Positions 7,758 to 15,893 of a stretch of DNA of 64,000 nucleotides are shown piece by piece (the first letter of the stretch is position 1; each line of letters starts with the position of its first letter). The position numbers were made by a program, and so were the translations under genes. The notes beneath the pieces were generated by a model. That model made no database searches. It worked only from the letters and a program-made list of their open reading frames with translations, and was not told the origin of the DNA. Origin of the DNA: CAMDMI01 sp044379485 (GTDB lineage Bacteria; Bacteroidota; Bacteroidia; Cytophagales; Flexibacteraceae); the NCBI GenBank assembly GCA_044379485.1, contig JBIPOE010000006.1, positions 1 through 64,000 on the forward strand, in the 5' to 3' direction.

Positions 7758-10700
7758 TTAGTTTTTCAGAAATGAAAAGTTGGTCTTTTCTCCTTCCAGC
7801 TTTACAAAATATTTGCCAGGACTCATTAATTTACAAGGAATACGTATTGACCCCTGGTTTACCTTTTGTGCCAATAGCAATTGGCCGGAAATGTTAAAAA
7901 TTTCAATGGTTTTTACGGAATTACTTAAATTTTCAACATGAAGTTCTGATTCTGAATAAAACATATGGCTAAGACTTTTTACTTTTTGGTTTGAATTGGA
8001 TGTCAAAACGATTGAGTTAGAAGATTCTGATGCACAGCCGTTTGGCCCAACTGAAACTGCATAATAAGTGCCGGATTCAATTGGTAACAAACTGTCTGAA
8101 GGCTGATTGGAAACCAAAACCTCGTTTCGATACCATTTTACAGGACCACTATTTGAAACAAGAAATCCATTTAAAATCTGGATTTGAGGAATACCTGGTT
8201 TTGGTTTTAAACCGATGGTTAATAAACTGGAATTTGCAGGATTATTTACAGCACAAGAATCACTTGAAAAAATTCTGCATCGAAAGGAATTGTTACCAGT
8301 ACTTGGTTTCAGGTAAACGGGATTGCTGTTTCCAACCGGATTAATTCCCGAAAACCAGGAAATGGTTGGATTTAAAGCATTGGAAATATTAGCAGTAAGT
8401 AATACCGAATCGCCTTCGCAAACTGAGGTAATACCAGAGGTAATTGAAACTAATGGACTTGGTGCATTATTTACTGTCGCTATAACTGGCAACCTGACAC
8501 TTTCACATTTGGCCGATACCTCCCAATCATAAAAATAATAGTAGAAAGCAGGGTTGCCAGCTGAATTTCCGGTGATTGAAACTACACCTTCAATGTTATA
8601 GGGATAATTTGCTCCGCTACTATTTCGGAATAAATTATTGCTGTTTCCGCCGTTGATTCCTAGTTGAAGACCGGTTCCAACCGGAATTGACCAATTGAGA
8701 TTTATTCTGGATTCTCCCTGGGGAATGTTGAAAACTCTTGAAAATATAGCTACACCCTGAGCATTTCTGAATTGAATGGTTCTATTGCCAGCTGTATTTG
8801 CAAAAACCTTAACCGATTTTAAAAGAAATGGGCTCGTAGCATCAAAAATAAGGTAGTGATAGGAATTTGAGGTATAAAATCCGCCCTGGCCAATCAGGTT
8901 GCTGCCGGGGCCAAGTTTTGGGAAATTGATAGCCGTAGAAGCCTGCACATAAAATGTGGTGCTTGTTTTTAAAGAATCTGTTTGGAAAACCAGTCCGGAA
9001 TCGAGGGCTACATTAGAATTCAAACTTGAATACCAAAAAATTTTGTTTGGACTTGTCGCTTTGAGTGTGTGTGGAATGGCACCACAATTTGAGGTATCAC
9101 CGACACTTGAAACGATTTTGGGTGAAATTATCTGAATGGCATTTTGAACAGTCACACTGTCATAACCTGCACAATTCCAGACTTTTAATTTAACATCATA
9201 ATTGCCTTGGTTCAAATATATTTTTAATGGATTCTGAAGATTGGATGTGTCGCCATCTCCAAAATCCCAAAGCCAACGGTTGCCAGAACCAGATAGATCT
9301 GAAAACTGAGCAGATGTTCCACATAGTGCGTTTTTATTGATCTTGAAATTTGGTTTTGGTATTTCCGGAACCATGAAAAAGTCCTTAACCGTTGCCAAAC
9401 CGGGACTTACGAAAAGATTGTTAAATGTAATGGTTTGATAACCTGGAGCAGAAACCTGAATGTTGTAAAAATCAGGAGAAATAGGCCGGTGATAATTGCC
9501 TAAAACTTTACCGCTATAAATATGCGAGCTGTCTTTGTCATAATTTAATACCGCAATTTTGGCTCGGATTGGTTTTCCCGTACAGGCATCTTTAACGGTT
9601 CCCCGAAAGCCCCGAAGACAGGCCTCCATATAGTTTAACAATGATTTTGTTAAATAATTCCAATGGAGATCAATTTGATTTTCGGGTAATATTTTAGTAT
9701 CGGATAGCTCAACTGTAAACTCTTTACAGTTTTTGAACCAATTCATATAATCCTGGCGACCACCATTTATTTCATACCAATCAAAACCTTGAACCACACC
9801 TGGTAAATTTGGATAACCAAAAATTTGGTTAAAATAGTTTGGAGGGGCTGAAACACGGGCAGAATCTACAAATTTTAATGATTCGGCTGTCCACCAGGTT
9901 TCATCTGCAGACCTTTTTTGCCAGGTATCCCAGGGAAAATTTGCTACTTCAGCCCCTCCATGAAAATTTGCTGACATTACAAATTCCATAGAATCTGCAA
10001 AAGCCATAAATATTTTTGTTTCAGGCTGGTAGGCTTCTCCATCCGGATGCGGCCCATCTTCAGGATCGGGATAATTCCGGTTTAAGTCAACATTGCTGAT
10101 GTTAAATCTGGATGCACCAGCGACTGAATTGTTGCCACCCCGATAGGTACCATCCGGATTGGCCAAAGGATTAATCCAGATTTCAGTTTGGTTAACCAAA
10201 TAGGTCAATCTTGGATTTGAGCCATAAGAACTTAGCAACAAATCTGCCAGTTTGAGCATCAATGGGTAGCCGGCAGTTTCATCCCCATGCATGGTGGAGG
10301 TGTATAAAAATTGTGGCTCATTTTCTCTTTTGGACAAACTATCAGAAATTTTCAGAGCCAGAATTTTTCTGCCACTTGGCAAAGTTCCCAGATTAACAAG
10401 TTTGCAAATATTGGGGTATGTGGTTTGAAACTGAAGCATTATCTGCTCATATTGGCCGTAGGTAGGGTAGTTGTCAAAAGCAGAAACGCTCGTTTGACCT
10501 TTCCTTTTTTTCTTTTGCGTTTTGCGAAAAACCTCTGCAGGAGATTCTATTTGATTGATTTTGGAATATCCCAATTCGTAAAAACGAAGCAAGCCTCTTT
10601 TGTTTGCAAATGCCCAAACAGTATCGCCATGCATATGGTCAATTGAAATAACTCTTGTCAATTCCTTTTTGTCGGCCTTAGATTTTAACAAAAACCAAAA

Positions 10701-10823
10701 ATGAATTTCACCTTTATTTTTGAAAATCTTTTCCGCTTTCCGGATTTGACTTGAACTTTGAGAAAACGAAAGAATAGGAAGGCTTGATAATGAAATCAAC
10801 CAAAGCAGTAAAAATCGTTGCAT
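7758..10823 (-). CDS. Secreted M14 zinc carboxypeptidase with PKD domain and T9SS sorting domain
   Basis: I chose the ATG at 10823, giving a signal peptide (MQRFLLLWLISLSSLPILSF), over an upstream TTG at 10844. The M14 domain has zinc ligands in MHGDETAG (His and Glu, about residue 178) and in ANFHGGAE (His, about 287). The catalytic Glu is in EFTVELSD (about 369). A carboxypeptidase-regulatory-like segment follows, then a PKD domain (WLWDFGDGDTSNLQNP, about 500-565), Ig-like regions, and a C-terminal T9SS type A sorting domain ending SPGKYFVKLEGEKTNF. The protein should be exported, passed through the type IX system and bound at the surface or released, where it trims peptides. The length is large for the family because of the added domains. 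Confidence 0.9.
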   Translation of the reverse strand: MQRFLLLWLISLSSLPILSFSQSSSQIRKAEKIFKNKGEIHFWFLLKSKADKKELTRVISIDHMHGDTVWAFANKRGLLRFYELGYSKINQIESPAEVFRKTQKKKRKGQTSVSAFDNYPTYGQYEQIMLQFQTTYPNICKLVNLGTLPSGRKILALKISDSLSKRENEPQFLYTSTMHGDETAGYPLMLKLADLLLSSYGSNPRLTYLVNQTEIWINPLANPDGTYRGGNNSVAGASRFNISNVDLNRNYPDPEDGPHPDGEAYQPETKIFMAFADSMEFVMSANFHGGAEVANFPWDTWQKRSADETWWTAESLKFVDSARVSAPPNYFNQIFGYPNLPGVVQGFDWYEINGGRQDYMNWFKNCKEFTVELSDTKILPENQIDLHWNYLTKSLLNYMEACLRGFRGTVKDACTGKPIRAKIAVLNYDKDSSHIYSGKVLGNYHRPISPDFYNIQVSAPGYQTITFNNLFVSPGLATVKDFFMVPEIPKPNFKINKNALCGTSAQFSDLSGSGNRWLWDFGDGDTSNLQNPLKIYLNQGNYDVKLKVWNCAGYDSVTVQNAIQIISPKIVSSVGDTSNCGAIPHTLKATSPNKIFWYSSLNSNVALDSGLVFQTDSLKTSTTFYVQASTAINFPKLGPGSNLIGQGGFYTSNSYHYLIFDATSPFLLKSVKVFANTAGNRTIQFRNAQGVAIFSRVFNIPQGESRINLNWSIPVGTGLQLGINGGNSNNLFRNSSGANYPYNIEGVVSITGNSAGNPAFYYYFYDWEVSAKCESVRLPVIATVNNAPSPLVSITSGITSVCEGDSVLLTANISNALNPTISWFSGINPVGNSNPVYLKPSTGNNSFRCRIFSSDSCAVNNPANSSLLTIGLKPKPGIPQIQILNGFLVSNSGPVKWYRNEVLVSNQPSDSLLPIESGTYYAVSVGPNGCASESSNSIVLTSNSNQKVKSLSHMFYSESELHVENLSNSVKTIEIFNISGQLLLAQKVNQGSIRIPCKLMSPGKYFVKLEGEKTNFSFLKN

Positions 10824-10961
10824 GAATTTTTTAAGATTCAGCAATAAATTATTTCAAAATGGTATTTCCTAAAATTGTCGATATGCAGGTTGAATTAGCC
10901 AAAATGGAAGAAGGATTTTAAAATTAGAAGCAACTTATTGAAAAGAGCAAAACCTGCGGTT

Positions 10962-12431
10962 TTATTCTTTTACCCATCGAAGCGTTTCTGAAAAGGTAGC
11001 ATTTTGAATTTTAATGAAGTAAATACCTTTCTCAAATCTATGAAGGTCGATCTGCATCTCATTTTCTGGAATAAATGTTTTTAACAATATCTTACCCTGA
11101 ATGTCCATTATGGTTATTTCTGAGGGTTTCAGGGCCTCGTTACCTTTCCTTATTTGGAATTTTCCATTGTTAGGATTGGGAAAAATATACGCATAATTGT
11201 TGGATGAGGTCCTATCATTAACAGGTATTAAACAAGGAATAACTCTGAAACTTATACTATCTTTTAATAGTTTGTTGCCGCAAATGTCTGTTATTGAGTT
11301 TATTACAACTAGCCTAAGATTTGAATCCGGAAGATCTGGCGATATTGTCATAATAAAAGAAGTGTCTGATCCAGACCCATTACAGCCCCCTACTGGAGTC
11401 ATGGAAAGAATAACATATGGTGCATTTGGACCATTTATTTTAAAATTAGACGGAATAACAAAATCGCAAAGTAATTCGCTGGTAAATATTACGGTTACAG
11501 ATTTTGATGGGCACACATTTGGATTTACCCGCTTAAAACGAATACTTTCAGTAAGTGGAGGTGGAGTTACAATGGCAGATAAACCCATGGCTGGTGTAAT
11601 GGTAGAATTCGAATTAAAAATTATGGTAAAGCCCTGGTCACCAGCAGTAAAATTGTCGATGGCAAGGATAAATACCTGCCCAACTGTTACATCTAATGGT
11701 TTATTAAACCTGGCTGCAGTTCCTTGCGACATTTCAGAACCTGTTCCAGGTTCAAACAAGCCCGTTGGGCCCCTGGTTCCAGTCCAATTGCAACTTTTAA
11801 TTACAGAAGTTGGGTTGGTGAATGTTGTAGAGTTTTTAATTAAGGAACATTGTTCACCTGAATTACTTGCTGCTGTTACATCAAACAGCAGAAAATCATA
11901 ATCTGTATTGCCATAACTGATGGAACCTAAATCTTCACCATCCGGATCATAATCCGGGTCATCAAAGGCGTCTTGGGGAATAATTCTAAACCTAAGCTTA
12001 CCAGCGGGATCTCCGAAATTTGTAGGTCCTCCTGGTAATGGTCTGATTTTGAATTTGTACCAGGTAGTTCCTTTTTCATTATTTGAAAAACACGTGTTTG
12101 CATCGATTGGTAATTCATCTCTAACGCAACCAGGGAACCAGGGAGTTGTCCAGTTTGCATTTGGTCCATTCGGATGAGGAGGCATTACAGTTCCATTTTC
12201 AATTGTATTTACTGCAGCGCAAAGTGGTGTAGCATTGCAGCAGTCTTGATTAGGATTAGGGTCTTTTTGCCACAAGTCAGAGGTTAAGCCGCCAAAGGTA
12301 ATTCCTCTATTTGTTTGGTAACAATTTGGGGAAGAAGGTGCTGGAGCTGGGCAAGTGACAGGTTGAGCATAAACTTGAGTCGCAAAAGCCGTAAAGGCAG
12401 TTAACATACTTATTTTAATACTGATTTTCAT
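10962..12431 (-). CDS. Secreted T9SS-sorted protein of unknown function
   Basis: The 489-residue protein begins with a clear signal peptide (MKISIKISMLTAFTAFATQVYAQ) and ends with a T9SS type A sorting domain (YIFPNPNNGKFQI ... KGIYFIKI). The middle is rich in Cys, Pro and Gly and includes segments such as GTTWYKFKIRPL and DYDFLLFDVT. These resemble the beta-sandwich regions seen in other gliding-bacterium surface proteins that have no assigned role. No catalytic motif was recognised. A small inverted repeat (AAAACC/GGTTTT) overlaps the stop codon at 10962 and could help end transcription. A TAAATTTG sequence 5 bases before the ATG resembles a -7 promoter element and would give an almost leaderless mRNA. 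Confidence 0.75.
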   Translation of the reverse strand: MKISIKISMLTAFTAFATQVYAQPVTCPAPAPSSPNCYQTNRGITFGGLTSDLWQKDPNPNQDCCNATPLCAAVNTIENGTVMPPHPNGPNANWTTPWFPGCVRDELPIDANTCFSNNEKGTTWYKFKIRPLPGGPTNFGDPAGKLRFRIIPQDAFDDPDYDPDGEDLGSISYGNTDYDFLLFDVTAASNSGEQCSLIKNSTTFTNPTSVIKSCNWTGTRGPTGLFEPGTGSEMSQGTAARFNKPLDVTVGQVFILAIDNFTAGDQGFTIIFNSNSTITPAMGLSAIVTPPPLTESIRFKRVNPNVCPSKSVTVIFTSELLCDFVIPSNFKINGPNAPYVILSMTPVGGCNGSGSDTSFIMTISPDLPDSNLRLVVINSITDICGNKLLKDSISFRVIPCLIPVNDRTSSNNYAYIFPNPNNGKFQIRKGNEALKPSEITIMDIQGKILLKTFIPENEMQIDLHRFEKGIYFIKIQNATFSETLRWVKE

Positions 12432-12775
12432 AATTGCAAATTTAGTTGGTTTCTGTTAAGATTAATTCAAAATCATCTGAAAACTTGGCCTTTGCTTCTT
12501 TTGTGAGAGTAAAGCCCAATTTTGTAAAACAACTTTTTTATTGGTTTCCTTTCCAGAGAATAAAAATACTACCGGGTTTTTTTCTTCATGCTAATGAATC
12601 CATTGATGGATTTTTCGCCAGTAAATGAATTCGATATTTCATTTCCACTGAGCTCGAGTTCAAATTGATCTGCTGTCTGACATTTTAGCGAAGCGAATGT
12701 CAGACTACAGATAAAGCCGATTTGCAATCGGCGAAAAGCTTTTTATTTTGCAATCTTAAATTTTGTTTGAATCGT
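12432..12775. other. Intergenic stretch with a family 1 repeat
   Basis: Between the T9SS gene and the RAYT gene the only structure seen is the family 1 double hairpin at 12675-12732. An open frame at 12446-12628 on the plus strand has no recognisable features and was not accepted. Confidence 0.6.
12675..12732 (-). repeat. Family 1 double-hairpin repeat, copy 1 (58 bp)
   Basis: The first hairpin has arms GTCTGACATT (12675-12684) and AATGTCAGAC (12696-12705), perfect over 10 bp, around a loop containing AGCGAAGCG. The second has arms GCCGATT and AATCGGC (12716-12732) with a 3-base loop. It ends 43 bases before the RAYT start and is inverted relative to copy 2 on the other side of the gene. This is the layout of REP sequences around RAYT genes. 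Confidence 0.85.
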
Positions 12776-13306
12776 ATGTCTTCCGGAGGATATAAAGTTG
12801 ATGATTAGGCAGGGGTTTATTTTATAACCTGCACAGTTCACCAGTGGGCTGATGTGTTTACCCGAAAATTATATGTAGATATTATACTGGACAGCATACG
12901 ATTTTGCCAGCAAAATAAGGGTCTGGAAGTATATGCCTGGGTGGTGATGAGTAACCACATTCATCTGATTGTTAGTAGTAAAACAGCAAATCTTAGCGAT
13001 ACGATAAGAGATTTTAAGAAATTTACAGCTAAAAGAATTGTAGAATCCATTACTACAAATCCTAAAGAAAGCAGAAAGAATTGGTTGCTTTGGTTGTTTA
13101 AAAAGGATGAAGGTATTTGGTTTTGGGAGTCTGGCTACCATCCGGAGGAAATTCGAAAATCAGATTTTTTCAAGTCCAAAGTAGATTACATCCACTTTAA
13201 TCCAGTTAGAGCAGGTATTGTAGAAAAAGAGGAAGAATATTTGTTAAGCAGCTGTGGAGATTTTTATGGGACCAGAAAGGGTTTGTTGGAGCTTGCAATA
13301 TTTTAA
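12776..13306 (+). pseudogene. REP-associated tyrosine transposase (RAYT, Y1_Tnp), interrupted by an amber codon
   Basis: From an ATG at 12776 the frame reads MSSGGYKVDD, then TAG at 12806-12808, then AGVYFITCTVHQWADVF and on to a stop at 13304-13306 (177 codons). The part before and just after the TAG is what a RAYT N-terminus should look like, so the stop most likely replaced a Gln codon. Downstream is intact: the HUH motif in VVMSNHIHLI and the catalytic Tyr region KVDYIHFNPVRAG. A GTG at 12854 could start a 150-residue product, but it would lack the first beta strand of the fold. Family 1 repeats flank the gene in inverted orientation. Known RAYTs nick and join REP DNA. The gene is probably inactive unless the TAG is read through. 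Confidence 0.85.
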
Positions 13307-13332
13307 ATACTATTTTTAAACCAGAAGTATTC

Positions 13333-13390
13333 GCGGATTACAAATCCGCCTTATCTATCGTCCGACATGCGCTTCGCTAACATGGCGGAC
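13333..13390 (+). repeat. Family 1 double-hairpin repeat, copy 2 (58 bp)
   Basis: Arms GCGGATT and AATCCGC (13333-13349) form the small hairpin. GTCCGACATG (13360-13369) and CATGGCGGAC (13381-13390) form the larger one with a single A/C mismatch, around a loop with GCGCTTCGC. It lies 26 bases after the RAYT stop. It is the reverse of copy 1, so the two bracket the transposase. Confidence 0.85.
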
Positions 13391-13399
13391 AGCGAATCC

Positions 13400-13732
13400 C
13401 TAAACCTCCGGAATGGCACTTAGTAGTTCCTTAAGTTCCTGATCTGCTAAAGAATCCTGTTCTGATTTGTCAAAAATAGTTAGTAAAAATATGGTATGAA
13501 GGGTGATTTTAAAACACGTAATAATTCTTGCTCCACCAGATTTTCCTTTACCTTTAGAAGCAATTGAAATACGAATTTTATAGCAGCCCTGGCCAAGGGA
13601 AATACCCATTTCCGGGTTTGTTTTTAATTGGGAAACCAACATTAGTAGCTCCGATTTCAGGGATGGATATTTTTTAATAAGCCTCTTTGCTTTTTTCTCA
13701 AAAGGGCTTATTGTTTTTACCTCAAAGTTCAT
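13400..13732 (-). CDS. RelE/ParE-type toxin
   Basis: The 110-residue basic protein starts MNFEVKTISPFEKKAKRLIKKYPSL and contains GCYKIRISIASKGKGKSGGARII, a pattern of RelE-superfamily toxins that cleave ribosome-bound mRNA or block translation. Its start overlaps the stop of the upstream small gene by 11 bases, as is common when the antitoxin comes first. The gene ends 10 bases from family 1 repeat copy 2, inside the accessory island. The substrate and activity are inferred from the family only. Confidence 0.75.
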   Translation of the reverse strand: MNFEVKTISPFEKKAKRLIKKYPSLKSELLMLVSQLKTNPEMGISLGQGCYKIRISIASKGKGKSGGARIITCFKITLHTIFLLTIFDKSEQDSLADQELKELLSAIPEV

Positions 13733-13928
13733 TCAAAAAATCCTCGGCATTTCGGGCTTGTCTCTTGCCAGACAAAACCAGTTTCATTTCTTCAACAGCT
13801 TCTCTCACCTCTTCCATCGCACTGGCTTTGGCGTCTGTTAATTTTCGGGTTTTGACATTGGGCATTCCTTTCAGTATCTCCAAAAGATGAAGGCCCTGAG
13901 CGTCTTTTATATCAACGAGGATTTTCAT
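13722..13928 (-). CDS. Putative antitoxin partner of the RelE-type toxin
   Basis: This 68-residue protein starts at the ATG at 13928 (MKILVDIKDAQGLHLLEIL); an ATG 7 codons upstream is less likely. The acidic C-terminal half (VREAVEEMKLVLSGKRQ ... AEDFLNEL) looks like the disordered, toxin-binding tail of type II antitoxins. The gene overlaps the toxin start by 11 bases and is on the same strand, the usual antitoxin-first order. A TATATTTG sequence 4 bases before the ATG resembles a -7 promoter element, which would make the message nearly leaderless. No DNA-binding motif was clearly identified. Confidence 0.65.
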   Translation of the reverse strand: MKILVDIKDAQGLHLLEILKGMPNVKTRKLTDAKASAMEEVREAVEEMKLVLSGKRQARNAEDFLNEL

Positions 13929-14009
13929 GTAGCAAATATAGAAAATCAATATCAGATTTTCTTTTCGAGATAATTATCAATTAATTTAACCATTCCGATA
14001 AATCTTTTC

Positions 14010-14070
14010 CATATCGAGTATCCACATCTGACACCTTTTTCGTCTGGTGATTACAACAGCCGAGGTTGAG
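14010..14070 (+). repeat. Family 2 double-hairpin repeat, copy a
   Basis: This degenerate copy carries CACATCTGACACCTTTTTCG and then CTGGTGATTACAACAGCC. Its hairpins are weakened compared with the copy at 22471-22528. It stands 34 bases before family 1 copy 3, forming a composite unit also seen near 15.7 and 22.1 kb. Confidence 0.6.
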
Positions 14071-14103
14071 TATTTTAAATGCTTTTTTAAACAAGAAGTG
14101 TTC

Positions 14104-14161
14104 GCGGATTACAAATCCGCCTTATCTATTGTCCGACATGCGCTTCGCTAACATGGCTGAC
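14104..14161 (+). repeat. Family 1 double-hairpin repeat, copy 3 (58 bp)
   Basis: It has the same order as copy 2: GCGGATT/AATCCGC at 14104-14120, then GTCCGACATG ... CATGGCTGAC at 14131-14161. It is the first of two copies in tandem. Confidence 0.85.
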
Positions 14162-14192
14162 AGCGGAATGCTTTTTTAAACAAGAAGTATTC

Positions 14193-14250
14193 GCGGATTA
14201 CAAATCCGCCTTATCTATCGTCCGACATGCGCTTCGCTAAAATGGCGGGC
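14193..14250 (+). repeat. Family 1 double-hairpin repeat, copy 4 (58 bp)
   Basis: It repeats copy 3 after 89 bases, including the upstream flank TGCTTTTTTAAACAAGAAGT, so the pair arose by duplication of the repeat with its flank. Differences are few (for example AATGGCGGGC at the right arm). Confidence 0.85.
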
Positions 14251-14282
14251 AGCCAATGAAAAATGTATTTCACGGGTGCCGC

Positions 14283-15281
14283 TCATGCTTTCTTCCTTTT
14301 TTTAAGTTTTTGTTCTATCGCTTCAATGTCTTCCAGGTCTGTTTTATCTGTCAATAGTGCCTCCTGCTTTTTTCGCTTTTGGCTGAAATCTTCAAAGATT
14401 TGGGCCGCATGCAACTCCATTTCGGCATTGGAAATGGTGCCAGTCCCCGTGAGGATTTTCTTATTCTGAAAGTCAAGAAGTTTGTCAACATTTGCTTTCC
14501 AAAAATTGAGGTTTAAATCTTTCCGCTCCTTCACGGTCAATTCTGCCGTTTCAAGAAAAATAACGGTTAATCTGTTGAGGGTGTCAATTTCATCTTCGGT
14601 TAAATAGTTTTTGGAAATAACGATATCCTGTTTTCGTACAATTGTGCCTTTCCATGAGGTCAGGCCCATATTTTCTTTGTCGGCAGAAGCCCGACTTACA
14701 ATAATTTCGGCGGCCGTTTTGCCGGTTACGGCAAACAATAACTTATTTTGAGTTTCGGCAAAAAACATCTGGGTGGCCTTGTCGCTGGCATCGTAATCGC
14801 TGCTGAGGGCTAGTAAATCACGCACTTTTTGATAGAATCGCTTCTCCGAGGCACGTATGTCTCTGATGCGTTCGAGTAGCTCGTCAAAATAATCGGGTTT
14901 GCCTTCAGGGTTTTTCAAACGTTCATCGTCCATCACAAAGCCCTTTACCATATACTCTTTTAAGTTACGGTTGGCCCATATTCTGAACTGTGTGCCACGT
15001 TTGCTTCTTACCCTGAAACCAACGGCCAAAATCATCTCCAAAGCATAAAATGTAACATCGTATTGCTTGCCGTCTGTTGCAGTTGTAAAGTAATTCTTTA
15101 CAACTGAATTGGAGTCTAACTCATTGTCTTCCAATATACTTGCAATGTGTTGGCCTATGTTTTGTTTGGAGGTGGCAAAAAGTTCGGCAAGCTGGGTTTG
15201 GTTCATCCATACCATGCCATCTTTGGCTTGCAAAGACACACTCGCCTGCCCATCTTCGGTGTTGTATATGATTATTTCCAT
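14283..15281 (-). CDS. RhuM-family protein
   Basis: The 332-residue protein matches the RhuM family (PF13310). It has an N-terminal segment VWMNQTQLAELFATSKQNIG, which is an HTH-like region, then NYFTTATDGKQYDVTFYALEMI and GFRVRSKRGTQFRIWANRNL. A Lys/Arg-rich tail follows. The length is normal for the family. RhuM was named from a Salmonella pathogenicity island, but its biochemical role is unclear; homologues are common on mobile and defence islands. Here it lies between family 1 repeats and an antitoxin-like gene on the same strand. Confidence 0.85.
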   Translation of the reverse strand: MEIIIYNTEDGQASVSLQAKDGMVWMNQTQLAELFATSKQNIGQHIASILEDNELDSNSVVKNYFTTATDGKQYDVTFYALEMILAVGFRVRSKRGTQFRIWANRNLKEYMVKGFVMDDERLKNPEGKPDYFDELLERIRDIRASEKRFYQKVRDLLALSSDYDASDKATQMFFAETQNKLLFAVTGKTAAEIIVSRASADKENMGLTSWKGTIVRKQDIVISKNYLTEDEIDTLNRLTVIFLETAELTVKERKDLNLNFWKANVDKLLDFQNKKILTGTGTISNAEMELHAAQIFEDFSQKRKKQEALLTDKTDLEDIEAIEQKLKKRKKA

Positions 15282-15345
15282 TGGCTCATTTTCTTTTAGG
15301 TTGCCCTACTCCCTCATCTATTTTGCCCGTTACCGCCTGTTGAGA

Positions 15346-15564
15346 TTACATATATTCCTCAAATTCATCCATTGGCGCATTGAAGTCTTTTGGGACCTCT
15401 GTTTGACCCTTATAAATTCCATACCCTCCACGTTTGCCTTTTGGACTGTGGTTTCTTTCTGAGACCAGAAATGTGAACAGAACATCTGATGATTGGATAT
15501 TGGCGGGTACTTCAGCCAAAATAATTTGACCATGTTCATATTTTGCCGGAACCGAAGTGCGCAT
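15346..15564 (-). CDS. Small antitoxin-like protein (AF2212/DUF104-like)
   Basis: The 72-residue frame starts MRTSVPAKYEHGQIILAEVP, which resembles the short N-terminal beta unit (xAxYExGxIxLxExxP) of AF2212-like antitoxins that pair with PIN toxins. The C-terminal part (SPKGKRGGYGIYKGQ) does not match that family. No PIN toxin follows; the next gene on the strand, 64 bases downstream, is RhuM. A candidate -7 element (TAACTTTG on the minus strand) lies just upstream. It could be an orphan antitoxin or a small unrelated protein. Confidence 0.45.
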   Translation of the reverse strand: MRTSVPAKYEHGQIILAEVPANIQSSDVLFTFLVSERNHSPKGKRGGYGIYKGQTEVPKDFNAPMDEFEEYM

Positions 15565-15576
15565 ATTGTTTTTTTA

Positions 15577-15584
15577 CAAAGTTA
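15577..15584 (-). promoter_or_regulatory. Candidate -7 element upstream of the antitoxin-like gene
   Basis: The minus strand reads TAACTTTG, matching the Bacteroidota TAnnTTTG consensus, 12 bases before the ATG at 15564. The -33 element is not clear. Confidence 0.35.
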
Positions 15585-15712
15585 ATGAAAAATGCTTTTG
15601 AAAAGACTCAGGCTACTTTGGCTTAAAACCCCATTTCCCGAAAGCCAGCAAACCGATTTAAATTTTCCGGCTGGTTCTCATGGAGGCATATTTCAATTAC
15701 TTTCCCGCATCC

Positions 15713-15766
15713 GGCATCCCCACATGACACCTTGTTCGTTTAGTTAGAACACCCGCCGAGGTTGAG
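15713..15766 (+). repeat. Family 2 double-hairpin repeat, copy b (degenerate)
   Basis: CACATGACACCTTGTTCG and GAACACCCGCCGAGGTTGAG align with the other family 2 copies, but the second hairpin is broken. It is followed directly by a piece of the RAYT 3' end and by family 1 copy 5. Confidence 0.55.
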
Positions 15767-15815
15767 AACCAGAAAGGGTTTGTTGGAGCTTTCAATATTC
15801 TACATACTTTTAAAA
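15767..15815 (+). pseudogene. Remnant of a RAYT gene 3' end
   Basis: The sequence AACCAGAAAGGGTTTGTTGG and the following 30 bases match the last codons and downstream flank of the RAYT gene at 13270-13320 with few changes, and run on into family 1 copy 5. This is what remains of a second RAYT copy, or of an imprecise transposition of the gene's end. Confidence 0.7.
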
Positions 15816-15828
15816 AAAAAAGTATCTA

Positions 15829-15886
15829 GAAAATTACAAATCCGCCTGATCTATCGTCCGACATGCGCTTCGATAACATGGCGGAC
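15829..15886 (+). repeat. Family 1 double-hairpin repeat, copy 5 (58 bp)
   Basis: The larger hairpin (GTCCGACATG at 15856-15865 and CATGGCGGAC at 15877-15886) is kept, while the left arm of the smaller hairpin has decayed. It abuts the 3' end of the ATPase gene (stop at 15894). Confidence 0.8.
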
Positions 15887-15893
15887 AGCGGAA

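Noticed and set aside
11197..11901. Long open frame of 234 codons on the plus strand
   Set aside because: It lies wholly opposite the T9SS gene 10962-12431, has no start signal or known motif, and is explained by the codon use of the real gene.
12446..12628. Open frame of 60 codons on the plus strand
   Set aside because: It has no likeness to any family and no promoter, in a region of repeats.
14104..14250. Possible CRISPR-like tandem repeats
   Set aside because: There are only two units in tandem, the other copies are scattered in both directions, and no cas gene is present. They are REP-type elements.
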